The translations under genes were made by a program, and so were the position numbers. Below are positions 17,424 through 25,148 of a DNA stretch of 64,000 nt, piece after piece. The stretch comes from an uncultured Oscillospiraceae bacterium (GTDB lineage: Bacteria > Bacillota > Clostridia > Oscillospirales > Oscillospiraceae), in the NCBI GenBank assembly GCA_934589675.1, contig CAKTOF010000003.1, forward strand, positions 100,076 to 164,075, in the 5' to 3' direction. Each line of letters starts with the position of its first letter. Position 1 is the first letter of the stretch. The notes beneath the pieces are model-generated. The model searched no databases. It was not told where the DNA came from and saw only the letters and a list, made by a program, of their open reading frames with translations.

Positions 17424-18314
17424 GTGGAGCTCAATGTTTTGCGTACGTTTGTCGCGGTGTGTGAATATGCGGGCTTTTCCGCAGCGGGCGAGCGGCTGGG
17501 GTACACGCAGTCTACGGTGTCCTCGCAGATCCGGCAGCTGGAAAAGGAGCTCGGCGTCCGGCTTTTCGACCGGCTGTACCACCGGACGGAGCTGACGGAG
17601 GACGGCAGGCTCGCGCTCAGCTTTGCGCGCGAGGTGCTCACGTCGCACGACCGGCTGCACGCCGCGCTCCACCGGCCGGACGAGATCGCGGGCCATGTGC
17701 GCCTAGCCATGCCAAGCTCGGTCTGCGCGCAGTATTTTGGGGCAGCTTTTCTCGAGTTCCGGCGGAAATACCCGGCTGTCCGCGTGACGATCACAGAGGC
17801 GGGGACAACACAGATGTTCGACATGCTCCGCAAAAATGAGGCTGACCTTGTCATCACGCTCGACAGCCATATTTATGACCCGGAATTTCTCATCTGCGCC
17901 GAGCGGGAGGAGGACGTGCACTTCGTCGCCGCGGCGGGAAATCCGATCGGCGCGTCCGGTCCGCTGACGGCAGGGGAGCTGCTGAGGGCGCCGTTTGCGG
18001 CGACGGAGAAGGGCATGAGCTACGGACGCCTGCTCGACGAGCTGCTCGCCGCGCGCTCGATGGCGCTCACGCCCGCGCTGGAGCTTGGAAACTCCGCGCA
18101 GCTGTGTTCGCTCGTGGCGTCCAGCGACCTTGTTGCGTTCCTTCCGGATTTTGTGACGCAGGAGAGTGTTGCGGCCGGCCGCCTGAAGCGCCTGACGGTC
18201 CGGGATGTGGACGTCACCGTCTGGACGCAGCTGCTCATCCATAAAAACAAATGGCGCTCGCCCGCGCTCGCCGCGTTTCTCACGTTCTACGCTGACCGCA
18301 TCGCAGGCGCGTAA
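17424..18314 (+). CDS. LysR family transcriptional regulator
   Basis: 296 aa. The N-terminal winged HTH (about residues 1-60) includes FSAAGERLGYTQSTVSSQI and LEKELGVRLFDR, and is followed by a periplasmic-binding-like effector domain (about 90-290). GTG start at 17424 with AAGGGGG 7 nt upstream. Divergent from the NSS amino-acid transporter gene, so it probably activates that gene in response to its substrate and represses its own synthesis by binding the shared 124-bp intergenic region. Confidence 0.92.
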   Translation: MELNVLRTFVAVCEYAGFSAAGERLGYTQSTVSSQIRQLEKELGVRLFDRLYHRTELTEDGRLALSFAREVLTSHDRLHAALHRPDEIAGHVRLAMPSSVCAQYFGAAFLEFRRKYPAVRVTITEAGTTQMFDMLRKNEADLVITLDSHIYDPEFLICAEREEDVHFVAAAGNPIGASGPLTAGELLRAPFAATEKGMSYGRLLDELLAARSMALTPALELGNSAQLCSLVASSDLVAFLPDFVTQESVAAGRLKRLTVRDVDVTVWTQLLIHKNKWRSPALAAFLTFYADRIAGA

Positions 18315-18317
18315 AAA

Positions 18318-18355
18318 ACGCCGCATCCTGTGCACATTGACAGGACGCGGCGTTT
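18318..18355 (+). terminator. Terminator of the lysR gene
   Basis: ACGCCGC-A-TCCTGT (18318-18331) pairs with ACAGGA-C-GCGGCGT (18340-18353) around one A-C mismatch; short T-tail. Confidence 0.65.
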
Positions 18356-18389
18356 CCACTGACGGCTTGAATCCCGGGACACAAACGGC

Positions 18390-18425
18390 AAAAGCTCCCG
18401 CAATCTCGTGATTGCGGGAGCTTTT
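18390..18425. terminator. Second hairpin, perfect bidirectional terminator
   Basis: Perfect 16-bp palindrome arms from AAAAGCTCCCGCAATC (18390-18405), loop TCGT, ending in TTTT on both strands. Confidence 0.75.
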
Positions 18426-18451
18426 GCATTGGTAAATAGCTTTATTAATAG

Positions 18452-18483
18452 AATGCACCCCCAGACGCTTAGGGGGTGCATTT
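18452..18483. terminator. Third hairpin in a row
   Basis: AATGCACCCCC (18452-18462) pairs with GGGGGTGCATT (18472-18482), 9-nt loop. It lies between the lysR terminators and the 3' end of the minus-strand orphan gene. The rest of 18484-18552 shows nothing recognisable. Confidence 0.55.
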
Positions 18484-18552
18484 ACAATTTGAGGGAAAGT
18501 AGTGATTTTTATCGTTACTCTTTACTTACGGCACAGGCAAGAATATACACAG

Positions 18553-19125
18553 TCATCGACCACAAAGAATTTCGGAAAAGTATCCTTTTAAGAAATGCCG
18601 ATACTCCGGATGATCGGATGCGTTCTCGTATTCTTCCAAAATAGTATTTTTGATCCATGCTTTCGTTTTATCATTCATTTCTTCATATCGGATAATAGTA
18701 AGCAGACCTTCTCGTTCCGCCTGTAAAATTGCTTCATAGGCATCTGGAATAAACTCCACACCGGATATATCGACCGGTATGCTACTGGTAGCGACATCCG
18801 GTATTTGAACCGAGAAACCAGAATCTGAAATTGTCTCGGCAGAATAAATATAACCGGATACGCCTTTGTATGTGCTTATCAGCGCATTGGGATAATACTC
18901 TTCCAACCGTTGCCGCCCATCTTTACCAAAACCATACGGCCCCCATTTTTGGCATTTTCCATCATAAGAAAAGCCGGTTTCCACGCAATACTTTTCAATG
19001 GAATTGCTCAAATAGACCAATACGTTTTCTCTTTTTGTGGAAAAATAAACCAAAGGAATACCATGATTCGAGCTCTGCGGCGTTAGTTGTGTAACACCCT
19101 TAACAGATGATGCGTGATAGTACAT
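18553..19125 (-). CDS. AT-rich orphan gene, unknown function
   Basis: 190 aa, soluble, no signal peptide. The opening MYYHASSVKGVTQLTP and the following GIPLVYFST resemble, only loosely, the start of proteins with an ADP-ribosyltransferase/RES-like fold (a Tyr-His plus a later YFST segment); I would not assign that function. Start ATG 19125 follows an AGGAG about 12 nt upstream. Base composition is clearly AT-richer than neighbours, with AT-ending codons and no operon partner. It sits between a triple hairpin and the tmRNA gene, which is a well-known insertion hotspot. Likely acquired by transfer. Confidence 0.75.
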   Translation of the reverse strand: MYYHASSVKGVTQLTPQSSNHGIPLVYFSTKRENVLVYLSNSIEKYCVETGFSYDGKCQKWGPYGFGKDGRQRLEEYYPNALISTYKGVSGYIYSAETISDSGFSVQIPDVATSSIPVDISGVEFIPDAYEAILQAEREGLLTIIRYEEMNDKTKAWIKNTILEEYENASDHPEYRHFLKGYFSEILCGR

Positions 19126-19242
19126 TAGCTTTCTTTTCTCCTAACGTAATTTATTCCAAGCTTTTCGACGGTGTACAGGTACTCGGAAAATTCTCGCATA
19201 GGCATATCTTCATTTTAGCAGGTAACCAGAGCCTAAACAATA

Positions 19243-19281
19243 GAAAAAGCCCACCGTAATTCTATTAAAACTACGGTGGAC
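19243..19281 (-). terminator. Terminator of tmRNA
   Basis: CCACCGTA (19251-19258) pairs with TACGGTGG (19272-19279), and TTTTT follows on the minus strand, directly after the tmRNA 3' end. Confidence 0.75.
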
Positions 19282-19284
19282 TTA

Positions 19285-19634
19285 TGGTGGAGGCGGGGGG
19301 AGTTGAACCCCCGTCCGAAAACAATTTGACAACAGTATCTCCGGGCGCAGACGGTTATTTACATTCCCTTACCGTGACGGAAGCCGTCATCCTGCACGGT
19401 TTGGTAGCTTCATGATGCATGGTACGCGCAAAGCTTAGCGTACGCACGGTCACCACTCAAATCACACCCGAGCCCGGCTCGTGGTCCTTCCGGGGCGGAT
19501 GGGCCGCTAATTAAGCAGCAGCCAGAACGACGTTATCGTTGTCAGTTAAATTGAAAGTTGCCCGTTTTATAGAGGCCAGGCGCCTCTGCCCGCTGCTCTT
19601 GCCTCACTGCCCCCGTCGAAACCGGTACGCCCCC
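19285..19634 (-). ncRNA. ssrA: Transfer-messenger RNA (tmRNA)
   Basis: 350 nt. The 5' end GGGGGCG pairs with CGCCTCC before an encoded ACCA 3' end (CCA at 19285-19287). The 5' block after the acceptor contains CGTACCGGTTTCGACGGG, and the 3' T-arm contains GGGGGTTCAACTCCCCC, both hallmarks of tmRNA. The tag reading frame starts at GCA: A-T-F-N-L-T-D-N-D-N-V-V-L-A-A-A then TAA, so stalled proteins get a tag ending VVLAAA. It rescues stalled ribosomes together with SmpB, whose gene lies 620 nt upstream on the same strand. Confidence 0.96.
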
Positions 19635-19672
19635 ATGAGGCCCGCCGCAGGCAGCGCCGCGGCGGGAAGTTT

Positions 19673-19700
19673 AATATAACAACGTTCGTGATTTTGTCAA
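19673..19700 (-). promoter_or_regulatory. Promoter of tmRNA
   Basis: Minus strand: perfect -35 TTGACA (19695-19700), -10 TATATT (19673-19678), 16-bp spacer. The predicted start is about 30-35 nt upstream of the mature 5' end, which leaves a leader for RNase P to remove. It begins just past the cyclophilin stop codon. Confidence 0.7.
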
Positions 19701-19702
19701 GC

Positions 19703-20254
19703 TCAGCCGCGGCCGTACGGGTCGGGCAGCTTCGTCGGGGCGGGGTAGTCCACGCCGTGGGTGTCGACGCTGACGGACTTCATGCGCTGCTCCTCGAGCG
19801 GTTCGTCGCGCGGGTTCGTCTTCGTGCCGGCGATGCGGTCGACGACGTCCATGCCCTCGATGACGCGGCCGAAGGCGGCGTACTGGCCGTCGAGGAACTC
19901 GCCGTCGGCGTGCATGATGAAGAACTGGCTGCCGGCCGAGTTCGGCGACTGCGAGCGGGCCATGGAGATGACGCCGCGCTTGTGCGAAATGTTGTTCGCC
20001 ACGCCGTTGAGCTTGAACTCGCCCTTGATGCAGTAGCCCGGGCCGCCCATGCCGTTGCCGAACGGGCAGCCGCCCTGGATCATGAAGCCCGAGATGATGC
20101 GGTGAAAGACCTTTCCGTTATAAAAGCCGGCGTTGGCCAGTGCAATGAAGTTGCGCACGGTCTCGGGCGCTTTATCCGGAAACAGCTCGCAGCGGATGAC
20201 GCCGCCGTTTTCCATTTCGATGGTTGCGATGGGATTGGTCGGATTGCTTTCCAT
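19703..20254 (-). CDS. Peptidyl-prolyl cis-trans isomerase, cyclophilin type
   Basis: 183 aa, single cyclophilin domain without signal peptide, so cytosolic. Catalytic-region text: FHRIISGFMIQGGCPFGNG (about residues 50-68, with the active-site Arg), and SQFFIMHAD near residue 105. It catalyses X-Pro bond isomerisation during folding. The start overlaps the end of smpB closely (1 nt gap), with AAAGGAA upstream, so the two are translationally linked. Confidence 0.93.
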   Translation of the reverse strand: MESNPTNPIATIEMENGGVIRCELFPDKAPETVRNFIALANAGFYNGKVFHRIISGFMIQGGCPFGNGMGGPGYCIKGEFKLNGVANNISHKRGVISMARSQSPNSAGSQFFIMHADGEFLDGQYAAFGRVIEGMDVVDRIAGTKTNPRDEPLEEQRMKSVSVDTHGVDYPAPTKLPDPYGRG

Positions 20255-20255
20255 T

Positions 20256-20723
20256 TCAGTGATTCCTTTCTTTCATGGCGCGGTCGATCTGTCGCTGCGC
20301 TTCTTTTTTTGCGGCGCTCTCGCGCTTGTCATAGAGCTTTTTGCCCTTACACAGTCCTACCTCGACCTTGACGCGCGCGCCGCGGAAGTAGACGCTCAGC
20401 GGGATGAGCGAGTACCCGTCCTGCCGGACCTTCGCATAGAGCTGGCTGATCTGCTTTTTGTGCATGAGCAGCCTGCGCGGGCGCATGGGGTCTTTGTTGA
20501 AGATATTGCCCTTTTCATAGGGGCTGATATGCATCTGCCGGAGGAACAGCTCGCCGTCCTTGACGCCGCACCAGGCGTCTTTGAGGTTGAGCGTCCCGAG
20601 GCGGATGGATTTGACCTCCGTGCCAAAGAGCTCGATGCCGGCCTCGTAGGTCTCCTCTACAAAATAGTCGTGATAGGCGCTGCGGTTTTTCGCCATGATC
20701 TTAATGCCCTGTTGTTCCGCCAT
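20256..20723 (-). CDS. smpB: SsrA-binding protein SmpB
   Basis: 155 aa, matching the family length. Text such as NRSAYHDYFVEETYEAGI, GTEVKSIR and NIFNKDPMRPRRLLMHKK follows the SmpB core, with a basic C-terminal tail that acts as the decoding-site probe. It binds tmRNA and delivers it to stalled ribosomes. Start ATG 20723 has AAAGGAGG 5 nt upstream. It is in an operon with the cyclophilin, and the tmRNA gene follows, so the whole trans-translation pair is in one place. Confidence 0.96.
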   Translation of the reverse strand: MAEQQGIKIMAKNRSAYHDYFVEETYEAGIELFGTEVKSIRLGTLNLKDAWCGVKDGELFLRQMHISPYEKGNIFNKDPMRPRRLLMHKKQISQLYAKVRQDGYSLIPLSVYFRGARVKVEVGLCKGKKLYDKRESAAKKEAQRQIDRAMKERNH

Positions 20724-20750
20724 AAGCGCCTCCTTTCCGGGGGATGCGGG

Positions 20751-20963
20751 TCAGTTTTTGAGCCAGGTGAACGTCTTGAAGTGACCGAACAGCATCTCGA
20801 TGCGGTCGAGCGCCTCCTCGACGGTCAGATAGACGCCGAGATCGTCGTCCGTGCCGTCGTCGGTGAGGATGGCAAAGCCGGCCTCCTCGCCCTCGTAGCC
20901 GACGCGGATGGCATCTTCATTCGGATCATCGTCAAAGTGAAACTGTGCGACCCAGTGGCGCAT
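20751..20963 (-). CDS. Small acidic protein, unknown
   Basis: 70 aa, strongly acidic (runs FDDDPNED and DDGTDDD), ending FGHFKTFTWLKN. No membrane segment or signal. AAGGG sits about 7 nt before the ATG at 20963. It lies 27 nt upstream of smpB in the same direction, so it is probably cotranscribed. I do not recognise the family. The codon use resembles the neighbouring genes, which argues that it is real. Confidence 0.65.
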   Translation of the reverse strand: MRHWVAQFHFDDDPNEDAIRVGYEGEEAGFAILTDDGTDDDLGVYLTVEEALDRIEMLFGHFKTFTWLKN

Positions 20964-20999
20964 TAAGGATCCCTTCTTTCTGTGGAGTGGCAGCCGGCG

Positions 21000-21812
21000 T
21001 CAGTCGGCGGTCTGCGTGTAGGTTCCGGAAATGTCGTCCGGAATGAGCGTGCATGTCCCGTCCTGCGCGACGGCGAGGCCGTCCTCGTCAAGGCGGAAGG
21101 TGAGCGTCATCTCGTCGCCGTAGGAATAGTCGGCGCGCGAGCGATCGAGGCTGTCGATGCGGGCTGTTGCCGTTACGACGGAGCCGAGGCCGGACAGCTG
21201 GAATTCGACCGTGTGGTTGTCCGCCCATGCAAGGCTGATCGTGACGCCCGTCGCCGTATTTTCAAAGGTGCCGTTCCAGTCCGGGGTGCCGGCGTCTGCG
21301 GGGGCGTCCTGCGCGGCGTCGGACGAAGCGTCCGGTTCTGCTTCCGGCGCGGCGTCCGGCGCGTTGTTTGTGATGGTCATCCCGTCCGCGGGGGCGGGAT
21401 CGGCGGACGGCTCGGGCGCGGCGCCGACGGCGCCGACGGTCTCCCAGGTGAGGTCGACGCTGCCGGTGAAGCCGTCGCAGGTCAGAGAGACGGTGTATGT
21501 CTCCGGCCCTTCGAGCATGAGCGTGAAGCTTGTGGATGAGGCAATGTCGTTGCCGGCATAGACCTCGCTGCCGTCGGAGCCTGAAATGCGGACGGACAGG
21601 CTGCCGCGCCCGCGGGAAATGGAGGCCGAGAGCGTCGCCGAGGCACTCTCTCCGACGCTGACGGCGGCCTGGCGCGTGTCAGTCAGGCGCTCGCACGAGA
21701 GCGAGTAGGCGTGCAGATCGCTCGTCTCGCTGATGATCTTTCCGCCGGAGCAAGCGCCGAGCACGAGCGCGAGCACGAGCGCAAGCAAAGCCGGGAGAAG
21801 GCGTTTTCGCAT
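21000..21812 (-). CDS. Lipoprotein, unknown function
   Basis: 270 aa. Signal peptide MRKRLLPALLALVLALVLGAC with lipobox LGAC, so lipid-anchored at the outer membrane face. Two beta-rich regions flank a low-complexity Ala/Pro/Asp/Glu linker (about residues 120-170). The C-terminal part, with WNGTFENTATGVTISLAW and ending DISGTYTQTAD, looks like a small lipocalin-type or beta-sandwich domain. Start set at 21812 (AAAGGAG 8 nt upstream), not at the upstream ATG at 21848. First gene of the small minus-strand group leading to smpB. Confidence 0.75.
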   Translation of the reverse strand: MRKRLLPALLALVLALVLGACSGGKIISETSDLHAYSLSCERLTDTRQAAVSVGESASATLSASISRGRGSLSVRISGSDGSEVYAGNDIASSTSFTLMLEGPETYTVSLTCDGFTGSVDLTWETVGAVGAAPEPSADPAPADGMTITNNAPDAAPEAEPDASSDAAQDAPADAGTPDWNGTFENTATGVTISLAWADNHTVEFQLSGLGSVVTATARIDSLDRSRADYSYGDEMTLTFRLDEDGLAVAQDGTCTLIPDDISGTYTQTAD

Positions 21813-21909
21813 GGCGTCCGCTCCTTTACTGCGTTCTGATAATGACACAGTATACCACGGCCTTTGTGAAAAGGCAACAAAGGAACAAGAACAAATGCGT
21901 TACAAAGTG

Positions 21910-22437
21910 TTACTTCTGCGCCTCAAAGTCGAGATACATCATGCTCGGCTGGATGTCCGTGTTGTTCTGGTATTTTCGGCTGTGGTAGCGGTCATAGTCT
22001 CCGAGGATGCTGTGGTAATAGATCTGACAGATCTGCGCGCCGGCGTAGATGCGGATGGGCTGGATGCAGAAGATCTCCAGCGTCCAGTACCCGGCGAAGC
22101 CGACGTCGCCGAAGCCGGCCGTCACATGGATGAAAAGCCCGAGGCGGCCGGTGGACGAGCGGCCCTCGAGCATTGGGACAAAGCCGTCCGTCTTGGTATA
22201 CTCGCGCGTCCTGCCGAGGTAGAGCCGGCCGGGCTGCAGCAGCAGTCCCTCGGGCGGGATCGTGATCTCGTGCGCCGGATTCGGCGTTTTCATGTCCAGT
22301 ATATCATGGTCGTAGGCAAGCAATTTGTCGTGGAGCGTCAGGTTGTAGCTGTTTGGATTGAGCCGCGCGGGGTCATATGGCTCAATGATGATCTCCTTGC
22401 CGATGTGGCGCTGGATCTCAAGCCCGGAAAGGATCAT
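21910..22437 (-). CDS. dcd: dCTP deaminase
   Basis: 175 aa, full family length. Motifs: RLNPNSYNLTLHDKLL (about residues 25-40), EGRSSTGRLGLFIHVTAGFGDVGF (about 91-114, substrate and catalytic Glu region), and QICQIYYH. It deaminates dCTP to dUTP for dTMP synthesis; bifunctional forms also hydrolyse dUTP, and sequence alone does not separate the two here. Start ATG 22437 with AAGGCGG about 8 nt upstream. Single gene, divergent from the copper locus. Confidence 0.93.
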   Translation of the reverse strand: MILSGLEIQRHIGKEIIIEPYDPARLNPNSYNLTLHDKLLAYDHDILDMKTPNPAHEITIPPEGLLLQPGRLYLGRTREYTKTDGFVPMLEGRSSTGRLGLFIHVTAGFGDVGFAGYWTLEIFCIQPIRIYAGAQICQIYYHSILGDYDRYHSRKYQNNTDIQPSMMYLDFEAQK

Positions 22438-22553
22438 GGTGCATTCCGCCTTTTTTCTGGATTCCGCCCTATTTTAGCGTGATTTTTATCCGATGTAAAG
22501 CCCCGGACGCTCGCCGAAACTGCAATTTTTCTTCTGAAATCCGGATAAACTAC

Positions 22554-22582
22554 TGGACAGATAGGAAATGGCGTGCTATATT
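22554..22582 (+). promoter_or_regulatory. Promoter of the copper operon
   Basis: -35 TGGACA (22554-22559), -10 TATATT (22577-22582), 17-bp spacer. Confidence 0.65.
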
Positions 22583-22586
22583 AAAA

Positions 22587-22609
22587 CCACCCCACCCCCG
22601 GAGGGGTGG
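22587..22609. promoter_or_regulatory. CsoR-type copper operator
   Basis: CCACCCC (22587-22593) pairs with GGGGTGG (22603-22609) around a GC-rich centre, starting 5 bp past the -10. C-rich/G-rich pseudo-palindromes of this kind are the usual CsoR sites, and a csoR gene ends this operon. Repressor bound here would overlap the transcription start. Confidence 0.65.
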
Positions 22610-22625
22610 ATGCGAGGTGTTCAGA

Positions 22626-25148
22626 ATGAAACAGAAATTCACCGTCACCGGCATGACCTGCGCCGCGTGCAGCGCGCGGGTCGAGAAGGTGACACGCGCA
22701 CTTCCGGGCGTCCGGTCGGCGCAGGTCAATCTGCTTGCGGGCTCCATGGCCGTCGACTTCGACGAGGCGGCCTGCTCAGACGAATCCATCATTCAGGCCG
22801 TCACGGCCGCGGGCTACGGCGCGCAGCTCCCGGACGGCGAAGCGGGCCCGCAAAAGCGGACGGATCCGAATGCGGAGGCACTCAAAAATATGCGCATGCG
22901 CATCCTCGTCTCGGCGTGCTTTTTGATCCCGCTGATGTATCTCACGATGGGCCACATGGCGCATCTGCCCGTTCCGCAGGTTTTCCATGGGACGCACAAC
23001 GCGCTCATTCTGGCGTTCACGCAGCTTCTGCTGACGCTGCCGATCGTCATCGTCAACCGCACGTACTATGTCCGCGGCTTCCGGTCTCTTTTCCACCGCG
23101 CGCCGAATATGGACAGCCTCATCGCCGTCGGCTCCGGCGCGGCGCTCATTTACGGCGTCGCGGCCATCTACGGCATCGGCTACGGGCTCGGTCATATGGA
23201 CACGGATATGGTCACGCGCTACGCCGGCGACCTCTATTTTGAGTCCGCGGCCATGATCCTGACGCTCGTGACGCTCGGAAAATACTTCGAGACGCGCGCC
23301 AAGAGCCAGACGGGGCAGGCCATCGCCAAGCTCCTGGAGCTCGCGCCCAAGACGGCGACCGTCCGCCGCGGCGATCAGGAGCTCACGATCCCGGCCGAGC
23401 AGGTCGTGCTCGGCGATCTCGTCGTCGTCCGTCCCGGCGCGGCCATCCCGGTCGACGGCGTCGTGGTCGAGGGCGCATCGAGCGTCGACGAGAGCGCGCT
23501 GACGGGCGAGAGCATCCCGGTGGAAAAGCAGCCGGGCGACCGCGTCGCGGCCGCGACGATCAACAAGTCCGGCGCCTTTCTCTTCCGCGCCGACAAGGTC
23601 GGGCAGGACACGACCCTCTCGCAGATCATCCGCCTTGTCGAGGAGGCCGGCGCGTCCAAGGCGCCCATCTCGCGGCTGGCCGACAAGATCGCGGGCATAT
23701 TCGTGCCGGTCGTCATGTCCATTGCGCTCATCGCGTGCATTGTGTGGCTCATCGCGGGCAAGCCGTTTGCGTTCGCGCTGACGATCGCCATCGCCGTGCT
23801 CGTCATCTCCTGCCCGTGCGCGCTGGGGCTTGCCACGCCGGTTGCCATCATGGTCGGCACCGGCCGCGCCGCGCAGCTCGGGATCCTCTTCAAGAGCGCC
23901 GAGGCGCTCGAGACGCTGCACAAGGTCGATGCCGTCGTGCTCGACAAAACGGGCACGCTGACGGAGGGGAAGCCCGCCGTAACGGACATTGCGCCCGAGG
24001 GCATCTCCGCGCGAGAGCTATTGGAGATCGCCAGCTCGCTCGAGCAGCCGAGTGAACATCCGCTGGCCGAGGCCATTTTGAAAAAAGCGGCCGAGGATGG
24101 GATCGCTCCGCGCGCTGTGCAGGGCTTTCAGGCCGTCTCCGGCCGCGGGGTGACGGGCAATATCGGCGGCGTTCGGTATTTCGCCGGCAACGAGGCCTAT
24201 CTGAAGGAAAACGGCATCGTGCATCCGGACGGCGTGACGGACCGCTTCGCGCGGCAGGGCAAGACGCCGCTTCTGTTCGCGTCGGAAGAGAAATTTCTCG
24301 GCGTCGTCGCGGTGCAGGACGTGCCGAAGGCGACATCGCGCGCGGCCGTTGCCGCGTTTGAGAAAATGGGCCTTGAGGTCTGGATGCTCACGGGCGACCA
24401 CGCCGTGACGGCTGCGGCCGTCGCGCGCGAGCTTGGCATCAGGCACGTTGTGCCGGAGGTCCTGCCGGGCGACAAGCTCACGCACGTCAAATCGCTTCAG
24501 GCGCAGGGCAAGCGCGTGGCCATGGTCGGCGACGGCATCAACGACGCGCCCGCGCTCACGCAGGCGGACGTCGGAATCGCCATCGGCGCGGGCACGGACG
24601 TTGCGGTCGAGTCGGCGGATGTCGTGCTCATGCGCTCGGATCTTCTGGACGCCGTCCACGCCGTTGAGCTCTCGCGCGCCGTCATCCGCAACATCAAAAT
24701 GAACCTCTTCTGGGCGTTTTTCTATAACTCGCTCGGCATACCCATAGCGGCCGGCGCGCTCTATCCGGCCTTCGGCCTGAAGCTCAGCCCGATGCTCGGC
24801 GCGCTCGCGATGAGCATGAGCTCCGTGTGCGTTGTGTGCAACGCGCTGCGCCTGCGGCTTTTCAAGCCGCGCGCGATTGATGTGTCCGCTTCGGCGGGAG
24901 ATCCCGCCGTGGAAGTAAAATCTATGGAACCGAAGAAAGGAGACTCTGTTATGGCGACAGAACTCAAAATCGAAGGCATGATGTGCGGCCACTGCAAGGC
25001 GGCTGTGGAAAAGGCGCTCTCCGGCGTGCCGGGCGTCACGGGCGTGACGGTCGACCTCGAGGGCAAAAAGGCGGCCGTCGAGGGGACGGCTGAGCGCGCG
25101 GCGCTGGAAAAAGCCGTCACGGATGCAGGCTACGAGGTCGTTGGCTGA
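22626..25148 (+). CDS. copA: Copper-exporting P-type ATPase with a C-terminal CopZ-like domain
   Basis: 840 aa. N-terminal HMA domain with CAAC (Cys 12 and 15), eight hydrophobic segments, TGES, the CPC metal-site motif at about 397-399, phosphorylation motif DKTGT (Asp about 440), the HP dipeptide, and GDGIND at about 634. A second HMA domain (MCGHC, about residue 787) is fused at the end after a charged linker. It exports Cu+ at the cost of ATP. Start ATG 22626 fits the HMA beginning; upstream codons are shadow. The first 7 nt of csoR overlap its end. Confidence 0.95.
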   Translation: MKQKFTVTGMTCAACSARVEKVTRALPGVRSAQVNLLAGSMAVDFDEAACSDESIIQAVTAAGYGAQLPDGEAGPQKRTDPNAEALKNMRMRILVSACFLIPLMYLTMGHMAHLPVPQVFHGTHNALILAFTQLLLTLPIVIVNRTYYVRGFRSLFHRAPNMDSLIAVGSGAALIYGVAAIYGIGYGLGHMDTDMVTRYAGDLYFESAAMILTLVTLGKYFETRAKSQTGQAIAKLLELAPKTATVRRGDQELTIPAEQVVLGDLVVVRPGAAIPVDGVVVEGASSVDESALTGESIPVEKQPGDRVAAATINKSGAFLFRADKVGQDTTLSQIIRLVEEAGASKAPISRLADKIAGIFVPVVMSIALIACIVWLIAGKPFAFALTIAIAVLVISCPCALGLATPVAIMVGTGRAAQLGILFKSAEALETLHKVDAVVLDKTGTLTEGKPAVTDIAPEGISARELLEIASSLEQPSEHPLAEAILKKAAEDGIAPRAVQGFQAVSGRGVTGNIGGVRYFAGNEAYLKENGIVHPDGVTDRFARQGKTPLLFASEEKFLGVVAVQDVPKATSRAAVAAFEKMGLEVWMLTGDHAVTAAAVARELGIRHVVPEVLPGDKLTHVKSLQAQGKRVAMVGDGINDAPALTQADVGIAIGAGTDVAVESADVVLMRSDLLDAVHAVELSRAVIRNIKMNLFWAFFYNSLGIPIAAGALYPAFGLKLSPMLGALAMSMSSVCVVCNALRLRLFKPRAIDVSASAGDPAVEVKSMEPKKGDSVMATELKIEGMMCGHCKAAVEKALSGVPGVTGVTVDLEGKKAAVEGTAERAALEKAVTDAGYEVVG
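24951..25148 (+). CDS. copZ: Nested copper chaperone (CopZ) made from an internal start in copA
   Basis: Within copA and in the same frame, AAAGGAG (about 24936-24942) stands 8 nt before ATG 24951. Translation from there gives a 65-aa protein that is exactly one HMA domain with MCGHC near the start (Cys at about residues 12 and 15), the size of free CopZ. CopZ carries Cu+ to CopA and CsoR. The site is as strong as those of neighbouring genes, so both a fusion and a free chaperone may be made from one gene. The internal start itself is not proven. Confidence 0.55.
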   Translation: MATELKIEGMMCGHCKAAVEKALSGVPGVTGVTVDLEGKKAAVEGTAERAALEKAVTDAGYEVVG

